From Helcobacillus massiliensis (GTDB lineage Bacteria; Actinomycetota; Actinomycetes; Actinomycetales; Dermabacteraceae), in assembly GCF_014191425.1 (NCBI RefSeq), contig NZ_JACHWP010000012.1:1-39018 (forward strand): a stretch of 39,018 nucleotides of DNA, in the 5' to 3' direction. The position numbers were made by a program, and so were the translations under genes. Shown piece after piece: positions 1 through 6,590 of this stretch. A model generated the notes under the pieces. That model was not told the origin of the DNA. It saw only the letters and a program-made list of their open reading frames with translations, and did not search any database. The stretch's first letter is position 1, and each line of letters starts with the position of its first letter.

Positions 1-1
1 T

Positions 2-1579
2 TTTTCGGGTGATCCCGTCGGCGCTCCCCGCGAGGATGCGGCTGCCCGTCGGCGCGATCTCGCCAACGATATGGCGCGCGCTGCCCGGTCCCGCCGTGCC
101 GCCTCCAAACGTTCCGCCACTGCAGGTGCGGCCGCGCCCGCGCCGGCTGCTGCGCCGGCTGCTGCGCCGACGTCAGCCCCCTCCGCCGCTCCGACTGCCG
201 CCCCTGCTGCGGCGAGGCCCGCTGCGGCACCGACCGCGGCTCAGCAGAAGGACGCTGACGCCTCCGGCACCAGCGTGGAGGAGAAGGTCCTCTCCCCGGC
301 TGGGGAGACCCGTGCTCCCGCAGCGCCGACCCCTGCACCGGAGCAGTCTCCGGCGGCCGTGACGGCAGCGACCCCGGACGCTGACCAGACTGACGCCCCG
401 GCTGCCGAGTCGGCAGAGCGCACGGATACCGAGAATGCGGCTCCTGCGCCGGCGGCGTCGTCGAAGTCCGCGACCGAGGGCTTCGGGTACGACGATGTGG
501 TGATGGTCGGTGAGGACGAGCGCCGGTTCGATCCCGACGCGGCTGGGCCCGCTGCGGCAGCCGAATCCGAGGCTGACGATGCTCCTGGGGCAGATGCCTC
601 CGCTGAGGCGCCGTCAGCGGCCTCTGAGACGGCTCAGGACCGCTCCGATGAGCACGAGGATCCCTCCGTCGCTGCGGCCGCGTCCGGGGCTGAGGACGAG
701 TCCTCCAGCGCCTCGGAGCTGTCGATCGACACAGACGATCTCGTCGCTGTTCCCGGTGCCGAGTTCGCGGAGCTTCCCATCAATGAGATCCGCGAGAACC
801 CGCGGAACCCGCGCACCGTCTTCGATGAGGAAGCGCTCGATGAGCTGGCGTACTCCCTGCGCGAAGTCGGCGTCCTGCAGCCGGTTGTGGTTCGACCAAT
901 TCCGGTCACGGAGAGCGGCGAATCGTTTGAGCTCGTCATGGGTGAGCGCCGTTGGCGCGCCGCGCAGCGCGGTGGGCTGACCTCGATCCCGGCGATCATT
1001 CGTGAAACCAGCGACGATGACCTCCTGCGCGATGCTCTGCTGGAGAACCTGCACCGCAGCCAGCTGAACCCCCTGGAAGAGGCCGCCGCGTACGCGCAGC
1101 TCCTGGAGGACTTCGGTTCCACGCAGGACGAACTGGCGGAGCGCATCGGCCGCTCCCGTCCCCAGATCACCAACACGCTGCGTCTGCTGAAGCTGGCGCC
1201 GCTTGTGCAGCGCCGTGTGGCCTCCGGGGCCCTCTCTGCGGGCCATGCGCGCGCTCTCCTGGCCGTGGACGATCCGAAGCTCCAGGAGGAGCTGGCGGCC
1301 CGTGTGGTGGCCGAGGGGCTGTCAGTCCGCGCTGTTGAGCGCCTGATCTCCACAGGCAGCGGCCCGACGGGGCGTGCATCCACTCCCCGCCGCACCACCT
1401 ACAATCCGCACGTGGTGGACCTGACCTCCCGCATCAGCAACCGCTTCGAAGCTCCGGTCCGGATCGATGTGGGCAAGCGCAAGGGCAAGATCACCTTTGA
1501 GTTCTCCTCGATGGAGGATCTCGATCGCCTGGCGTCTCTCCTCGGGATCGACGCCGATGACCTGCCCGGCGAGGGCTGA
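2..1579 (+). CDS. parB: Chromosome partitioning protein ParB (5' end outside window)
   Basis: ParB is a CTPase clamp that loads at parS sites and spreads along DNA to drive origin segregation with ParA. The frame is open to the window edge. The first ATG (71) lacks the usual N-terminal GLGRGLGAL motif, so the true start probably lies upstream. Counting from that ATG, residues 1 to about 225 are Ala/Pro-rich then acidic low complexity. The ParB/Srx CTP-binding domain follows from about 227, with PRNPR, GERRWRAA and ENLHRSQLNPLEEA. A helix-turn-helix (ELAERIGRSRPQITNTLRLL) and a C-terminal dimerisation segment (KGKITFEFSSMEDLDRL) come next. The long low-complexity insert is unusual for ParB. 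A hairpin terminator and the parS array lie immediately downstream. Identity is certain; the N-terminus is not. Confidence 0.95.
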   Translation, partial: FSGDPVGAPREDAAARRRDLANDMARAARSRRAASKRSATAGAAAPAPAAAPAAAPTSAPSAAPTAAPAAARPAAAPTAAQQKDADASGTSVEEKVLSPAGETRAPAAPTPAPEQSPAAVTAATPDADQTDAPAAESAERTDTENAAPAPAASSKSATEGFGYDDVVMVGEDERRFDPDAAGPAAAAESEADDAPGADASAEAPSAASETAQDRSDEHEDPSVAAAASGAEDESSSASELSIDTDDLVAVPGAEFAELPINEIRENPRNPRTVFDEEALDELAYSLREVGVLQPVVVRPIPVTESGESFELVMGERRWRAAQRGGLTSIPAIIRETSDDDLLRDALLENLHRSQLNPLEEAAAYAQLLEDFGSTQDELAERIGRSRPQITNTLRLLKLAPLVQRRVASGALSAGHARALLAVDDPKLQEELAARVVAEGLSVRAVERLISTGSGPTGRASTPRRTTYNPHVVDLTSRISNRFEAPVRIDVGKRKGKITFEFSSMEDLDRLASLLGIDADDLPGEG

Positions 1580-1611
1580 GCGTCACGGCCTGGTTCTGAT
1601 TACCATCCGGT

Positions 1612-1644
1612 AAGGGAGGGTGCCGACGAGTGCCCTCCCTTTTC
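1612..1644 (+). terminator. Rho-independent terminator after parB
   Basis: A perfect 9-bp stem (AAGGGAGGG at 1612-1620 with CCCTCCCTT at 1633-1641) is followed by a short T run, 33 bases after the parB stop. Confidence 0.8.
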
Positions 1645-1725
1645 TCTGCCCATCTCGTCCGTCCGGGTCGAGCGCGGGTGAGCTGTCTGTGCTGCGCAGT
1701 GTTCGGTTGTGCTGTGGCGCGTTGA

Positions 1726-1750
1726 GCTGTGCTGTGCTGTGCTGTGCTGG
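1726..1750 (+). repeat. GCTGT pentanucleotide microsatellite
   Basis: About five tandem GCTGT units lie in the parB-trx gap. More imperfect GCTG/TGTG copies spread over 1681-1770. No function is apparent. Confidence 0.7.
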
Positions 1751-1884
1751 CTGTGGCTGGGTTGCCGCGGGCTGCTCCGTGCTGACTGTCTCTTCCGTCC
1801 ACTGACTTGGGGCGAGATCCGTCAGGGTGCTCACCCGCGCTGATCTCACCTCTCGAGTGCTGTATCCACGTGTGTGCACTCTTC

Positions 1885-1986
1885 TGTGGATAACTCCGTG
1901 AAACGATCCCTGACCTGCGCGGATAGTGGCACTGGTCGGGCTCTGGTCAGGACTTGTCGCCCTCTCTCGGGCCGCCTTGTGGACAA
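1885..1986 (-). promoter_or_regulatory. DnaA-box-like sites, left flank of the parS array
   Basis: A perfect DnaA box on the minus strand (TTATCCACA, 1885-1893) and a TTGTCCACA box (1978-1986, the form preferred in streptomycetes) lie just before the first parS-like site. Box identity is read directly; DnaA binding is inferred. Confidence 0.6.
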
Positions 1987-2399
1987 GGACAGCGGCACTG
2001 ATCTGCCGCTAGGTTTCACGTGGAACCTCAGCCCCCGTCCCCACGCATCCTCAGCGGCAGCGCGCGTTGAGTACCAGCGTGACGTCTGGATGGAGCGGCG
2101 TGTTTGAGGGATCAGTTCAGGTGCCGGGACCATTGAGTCCGACCCGGCAGATAGGTCGTTTCACGTAGAACTGCTGAGTAATGGACCACGCCCAGGGTGC
2201 GCCTATTCGCTTCGCTGTCGGTCCGAGGGTGTGGTGACTTGTCCCAGGAGTCGAGTTTCACGTGGAACCGGTCCGATAAGTGCTGATCAGCGCGTTGTTG
2301 GAGGTGTTCCACGTAAAACACTTCGATAGACATGACGTCATGGTTTGCTCCAGTCGGGTCTGGACACCCACTTGTGCGAAAGATAGCTAGCCTCCTCAG

Positions 2400-2413
2400 G
2401 TTTCACGTGAAAC
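2400..2413. promoter_or_regulatory. parS: Exact parS site
   Basis: GTTTCACGTGAAAC is a perfect palindrome identical to the conserved parS core, and an A follows it as in the 16-bp consensus. Confidence 0.9.
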
Positions 2414-3331
2414 AGACCCTTTCCACTAGAACCTTCGCGCACGTAGACACGACAGAGCGATGGGGTACACCCTCCTGACGCTGCACGACTGTGGAGTTCA
2501 GCTGACTGCCACCCTCTTGAGTTGTCGTATCTGACTGTGGTTGTACGTGAAACGGCGACGGTGTGGATGCGCAACGCGGGAGGAGTTCGCATGCAGACAA
2601 TGCCGCGAAGTGGTTCCACGTGAAACACGCTTGTTCAACCTCAGTCAGGACGCAACATCGTGCCGGCCAACCGGCATGCACCCTTGACCCTCTTCGTTTG
2701 CTGTGCGGCTAGGAAAACTGTGCCCTGCGGGCATGTCCGTTGATTGACACATTGCGTACTCGGCCGAGGTGGCGGTGGACGTGTAGTTGTGCTCACTCGG
2801 TTCCACGTGAAACCAACGCTCTCGGCAACAGAAGCGCAGGCAATCATTCGGAGTGGTATTTCGACCTTGGCAGAGCCGCTGCCCCGAGTCACTGTGTTCG
2901 GTCAATCGAAAGTTGTGCTCTTCGGTGGCAATGAGTTCTCAATGTGGGGAGATGCTGCGGTGCTGTGTCTGCGACAGTGTGTTCCACGTGAAACCACTGA
3001 GACGGAACGACAGGGAGGGAGCTACGGCCATGGCGACTCTCCACTGGCTCAAGTTGCGGTCGTGCGAGGTTTCACGTGAATCCTCGACGACGTGCCACAT
3101 TCGGCGGCGTAGGGTGCGAAGGCTCTCCGGCGTGCTTCCTTCCGGTGCAGGCAGTTCCACGTGAAACAGCCTGCGGCACGAGATAGCAAGTGTCGGAGCT
3201 CCGGAATGAACGTGCCGCGCGCCCTCGCCGGCGATGGCGACACGTTTCGCGTGGAACGGACCGGTGTGCCTCGGCCTGTTAGAGGCTCTTGTGCGCACCT
3301 GACAGTTGCCGGCGCGATCAATGGGGCGCTT

Positions 3332-3345
3332 GTTTCACGTGAAAC
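3332..3345. promoter_or_regulatory. parS: Exact parS site
   Basis: This is the second exact GTTTCACGTGAAAC palindrome. It is preceded by T, as in the 16-bp consensus. Confidence 0.9.
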
Positions 3346-3850
3346 GCGACTGACGTGTTTGTAGAAAGCCAAGGCTGGACCAGTGTCCCTACGGCGAGGT
3401 GCCGATTGTGATGACGTCTCTGTCTCATCGAAAAGAGTCGGAGGCTGCTATCGGAATCGAGAGGGTGGCTTCCCAACCATGCTGGGACGGCATGTTTCAC
3501 GTGCAACCAATGAACGGCAATACCCAAAGCCATCCGTTTCACGGGAAACGTTCTGAAAGAGCATCCGGCTGAGGGCGCGGCGTCGTCAGAACCGCCAAGC
3601 TCTGTTGGCCCCAAGCCACACTTTTGCCCGCGACTTGGTGGCGACAGCGACCAGTGGGCCGGGCCCGAGGCCCCTGCGGCGTGTGCACGCTGCTGCTGGC
3701 CACGCGGCCCATGCGTTTCACGCGGAACTCCGCGTTGAGAAAGCGGCAGGGCGCGCATTCCTCTTTGTAGGGGGACGGGTCGGCATCTGGCCCCCAGCCT
3801 CTCCTCTGGAAGGGTTGCGATTGAGGTGAGCCAAGGCCCGGGGCTGACTG

Positions 3851-4100
3851 TTATCCACGAGTGTGCAATCAATTGTGGAAGAACGTGGTCCGGTCGAGTT
3901 ATCCACAGTGATGGTGACAACGTCAGTGATCGCTAAGCGGGGTTCCACGTGGAACCGGTATGGCACATAGGCGGTAAAATCGCAGGTCAGAGGTGATTTT
4001 CGGCTCTTTGAGAAGCGCTCACCGTGCGAGCGCACGCGACGAGGGCCGGAGCGCACGGCCTGGGATCTGCACAGACTTGTATCCACAAGGTTGTGGATAA
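3851..4100 (+). promoter_or_regulatory. DnaA-box-like cluster, right flank of the parS array
   Basis: Four boxes are visible: TTATCCACG (3851-3859), perfect TTATCCACA (3899-3907), GTATCCACA (4079-4087) and perfect TTATCCACA on the minus strand (4092-4100). The last two face each other as an inverted repeat, ATCCACAA-GG-TTGTGGAT (4081-4098). With the left pair this gives six boxes within about 2.2 kb. They could be part of an origin, a DnaA-titrating locus or a regulatory site. dnaA itself is not in the window. Confidence 0.6.
3942..3955. promoter_or_regulatory. parS: Variant palindromic parS site
   Basis: GTTCCACGTGGAAC is a perfect palindrome carrying the symmetric T-to-C / A-to-G change that many other sites in the array carry on one side only. 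It is the last site on the right. Confidence 0.75.
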
Positions 4101-4213
4101 CCTAGTGGATGGCTGGGGACAAGTGAGCTTGACCCAACAAGGCGCGGGGCCAGTAGCTGCGGTCCGGCACGCCTGGCGCCCAGCTGGCGACCCAGGCGGA
4201 CGGGATGAACGGA

Positions 4214-4756
4214 TTACGGATGCAGCAGTCGCTCGATAGCGTCGACGACCTCGTACTTCGGCCGGGCTCCCCGGAGAAGTGTGATTGGCGAATCGGCAAG
4301 TGCGCCAGGGCCGTCACCGCCATCATTATGCCCCTCTCCGCCCGGAGCTGAGTGCGCCGCTGCCGCGTGTAGGCCGGCCTCGGGAATGAGGAGCCATGTT
4401 GGGAGGCGACGCTCAGTTGCGGTATCGCCAATCAGAGCTGCCGTGTCGTCTTCGACCGCTTCCAGAAGCTGCGCGGGACGGCTTCTGGAGAACACTGGCA
4501 ACTGCTTCAGGTCATCAGAAGTTGGGAAACCGTCGGACACATCCACGGTCGCTGTCGTGACACGCGGCCCCATGACTTGGCCGATCTCCTCCGCCGCCAG
4601 CACTGCCGGCAGGGAGGGAATGCTCCACCGCGCCCAGAACACCACGGCCGACACGTGGGCACCGGCCGCCGGCGCAACAGGAGCAGCCGCAGCAGGAACG
4701 CCAGCGGCAGGGGAAGCCTCCACTGGGCCTTCCCCGCCGCTGCCCGCTGCATGCAC
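4214..4756 (-). CDS. Thioredoxin-like protein lacking both active-site cysteines
   Basis: A 180-residue protein with a GTG start 23 bp after the trxB stop, in the place where trxA/trxC normally follows trxB in actinobacteria. After an Ala-rich leader (1-33), VVFWARWSIPSLPAV matches the thioredoxin strand and helix, but the CGPC redox motif is SIPS (residues 45-48), so neither catalytic cysteine is present. The cis-proline segment (RRLPTWLLIPEAG) and the C-terminal helix (GARPKYEVVDAIERLL) are retained, with a Gly/Ala/Asp-rich insertion between them. It cannot be a normal thiol-disulphide oxidoreductase. It may be a structural or binding protein, or a gene in decay. The fold assignment is by motif alignment. 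Confidence 0.8.
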   Translation of the reverse strand: MHAAGSGGEGPVEASPAAGVPAAAAPVAPAAGAHVSAVVFWARWSIPSLPAVLAAEEIGQVMGPRVTTATVDVSDGFPTSDDLKQLPVFSRSRPAQLLEAVEDDTAALIGDTATERRLPTWLLIPEAGLHAAAAHSAPGGEGHNDGGDGPGALADSPITLLRGARPKYEVVDAIERLLHP

Positions 4757-4779
4757 ACCGCCGGAGCGGTCCGAACTGC

Positions 4780-5832
4780 TCAGACGTCGTCCTTCGCCAG
4801 CAGGTAGCGCTCAGCATCCAGAGCCGCCGAGCAGCCGGAGCCGGCCGCGGTGATCGCCTGACGGTACGTGTGGTCCACAACGTCGCCGCACGCGAACACA
4901 CCCTCGAGGTTCGTCAGCGTGGACCGCCCCTGAACGGCGATGTACCCGGCCTCATCGAGCTCCAGCTGGTCCTTCACCAGGTCAGTGCGCGGCAGGTGCC
5001 CAATGGCCTGGAAGAACCCGTCGGCCTCCACCTGGGAGGTCTTCCCGGTGACCGTGTCGCGGATCGTGAGGCCCGTGAGCGCGTTCTCGCCGTGCAGCTC
5101 CGTCACTTCGGTGTTCCACATGATGGTGAGCTTCGGGTCGTTCTCGGCGCGGCGCACCATTGCCTTGGAGGCGCGCAGCTCGTCGCGGCGGTGCATCAGG
5201 GTGACGTCACCGAAGCGGGTGAGGAACGTTGCCTCCTCCACCGCGCTGTCGCCGCCGCCGACCACCACGAGCTTCTTGTCCTTGAAGAAGAAGCCGTCGC
5301 AGGTGGCGCACCAGGAGACGCCCTTGCCCGTCAGTTCGTCCTCGCGTGCGAGGCCGAGCTTGCGGTACGCGGATCCCGTCGCGATGATGACCGCGCGTGC
5401 ACGATGCACCTCGCCGGACTCCGTCTCGATCTCCTTGATCTCGCCGTCCAGCTGCAGACGCACCGCATCCTCGTACACGAGCTCCGCGCCGAAGCGCTCC
5501 GCCTGCTCCTGCATGTTCGTCATCAGCTCCGGGCCCATGATGCCCTCGGGGAAGCCGGGGAAGTTCTCCACGTCCGTGGTGGTCATGAGGGCGCCGCCCG
5601 CGTCGAGGGAGCCGGCGATCACCAGGGGCTTCAGCTCGGCGCGGGCCGCGTACACGGCGGCGGTGTAGCCGGCCGGGCCGGACCCCACGATCACAACCTC
5701 CCGCACCGGCGAATCGGCCTGCGGCTCCGCACCGGCCTCGGGCGCGGCCTGCGGGGCGGCATCGGAGTCGCCGACTCCGATGCCGAAGCCGGAGATGGAG
5801 CTGAGGATCGACGGGTTGGTCTCAGTGTTCAC
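4780..5832 (-). CDS. trxB: Thioredoxin reductase (NADPH)
   Basis: A flavoprotein that passes electrons from NADPH to thioredoxin in the cytoplasm. The 350-residue product has an N-terminal extension of about 43 residues before the FAD-binding GSGPAG. The redox-active CATCDG follows near residue 175, then the NADPH-binding [10 protein letters not shown], then the C-terminal FAD contact (FACGDV, then [12 protein letters not shown]). The start is GTG with AAAGGA five bases upstream. All catalytic elements are intact. Its usual partner gene downstream encodes a cysteine-less thioredoxin-like protein, so the real substrate must be encoded elsewhere. Confidence 0.96.
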   Translation of the reverse strand: MNTETNPSILSSISGFGIGVGDSDAAPQAAPEAGAEPQADSPVREVVIVGSGPAGYTAAVYAARAELKPLVIAGSLDAGGALMTTTDVENFPGFPEGIMGPELMTNMQEQAERFGAELVYEDAVRLQLDGEIKEIETESGEVHRARAVIIATGSAYRKLGLAREDELTGKGVSWCATCDGFFFKDKKLVVVGGGDSAVEEATFLTRFGDVTLMHRRDELRASKAMVRRAENDPKLTIMWNTEVTELHGENALTGLTIRDTVTGKTSQVEADGFFQAIGHLPRTDLVKDQLELDEAGYIAVQGRSTLTNLEGVFACGDVVDHTYRQAITAAGSGCSAALDAERYLLAKDDV

Positions 5833-5971
5833 GAGGGTCCTTTCTTCGCAGAGGCGCTGCGGTCAGAGAACGGGTCAGCGGCCGGGACGGGCCGACGGGG
5901 TCGGGTGGCGGACAGTGGAGGCGGGGCGGTCGGGGCCGGGGAACCGGTCGGCGGGCCGACGGAGCCGGGAT

Positions 5972-6586
5972 CTAGGACGTGGGCACGAGCTTCACGGCTC
6001 CGTTCCACAGGCGGGAACTGCTCGCCCCCTTCGATTCGGGGGTTCCACAGGAAGAACGCACAACCGTCGCGTTCACTTCCCCGCCCTCGGTGTGGATCAC
6101 GTCAGCGGTGGTCGCGGAGTGCACCAGCAGCCAGGCCGGCCCTGAATCCATCCACGACACCTCCTCGATCATGAGGATCTGGTCGTCCACGCCCTGCTCC
6201 TGCATGCAGGCGGTGACGTCGAACGAAGCGGGGTTCTGCAGAGTTCCGGTGTCCACGAGGCGCTGCACCTCCTTACCGATGGAGTTCTCCGTCAGCACCG
6301 GCAGGCCGGACGCGTCCACTCCCCGTTCCGACTGCGACCCCGCCGGCACCGCCGCCGAGGTCGAGGTCTGGCTGGACACGCTCAGGCCCCAGGACAGCAT
6401 CACGCCGAGCAGGATCGCGGCCGCGATCAGCAGCAGCATGATCGACGGCGGCATCCCGATCGCCTCCTTCAGCGGAGTCCTCAGGATCCGGGCGCGGCGT
6501 CCACGGCCCCGCCCGCTCCCCGGCTCTCCCGCGCGGCGCGGGGTCACGCGCCGCCGGGACCCGGGCTGGTCGCTGCGCTTCGCCAC
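5972..6586 (-). CDS. Small single-pass membrane protein of unknown function
   Basis: A 204-residue protein not recognised as a known family. It has a very basic N-terminus (Arg/Gly-rich, 1-45), one transmembrane helix (about 47-70, IMLLLIAAAILLGVMLSWGL) and an extracytoplasmic domain with two cysteines (ACMQEQ and SSCGTPE) that could pair. The GTG start lies four bases after the pseudokinase stop, and the end of that gene supplies GAGGTGA as a ribosome-binding site, so the two are probably translationally coupled. Its place between the murJ/pseudokinase pair and trxB is where mycobacteria carry sigM and its anti-sigma gene, but no sigma factor is present and no anti-sigma signature is visible. 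Confidence 0.75.
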   Translation of the reverse strand: MAKRSDQPGSRRRVTPRRAGEPGSGRGRGRRARILRTPLKEAIGMPPSIMLLLIAAAILLGVMLSWGLSVSSQTSTSAAVPAGSQSERGVDASGLPVLTENSIGKEVQRLVDTGTLQNPASFDVTACMQEQGVDDQILMIEEVSWMDSGPAWLLVHSATTADVIHTEGGEVNATVVRSSCGTPESKGASSSRLWNGAVKLVPTS

Positions 6587-6590
6587 CGAG

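Larger units (their letters stand above)
2013..3955. other. Dense array of 17 parS-like centromere sites
   Basis: Seventeen 14-bp near-palindromes match the conserved bacterial parS core GTTTCACGTGAAAC with 0-2 or 3 differences. They start at 2013, 2158, 2255, 2306, 2400, 2540, 2613, 2800, 2981, 3069, 3154, 3244, 3332, 3494, 3536, 3715 and 3942. Sites 2400 and 3332 are exact. Sites 2613, 2800, 2981 and 3154 read GTTCCACGTGAAAC, and 2013 and 2255 are its reverse complement. Site 2540 is the weakest. Spacing runs from 42 to 227 bp, and the sequences between sites do not look alike, so this is not a simple tandem repeat. No convincing gene occupies the stretch. It is very probably the ParB loading platform for the adjacent parB product. 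Confidence 0.9.

Noticed and set aside
2013-3955. Evenly scattered palindromes as a CRISPR-like array
   Set aside because: Units are only 14 bp, match parS, vary in sequence, and spacing ranges from 42 to 227 bp. No cas genes are present.
1846-4086. Several open frames of 60-200 codons on both strands in the parB-trx gap
   Set aside because: They overlap each other in many frames, carry the parS palindromes as Phe-His-Val/Phe-Thr-Trp codons, lack ribosome sites and look like no protein. The stretch is treated as non-coding.
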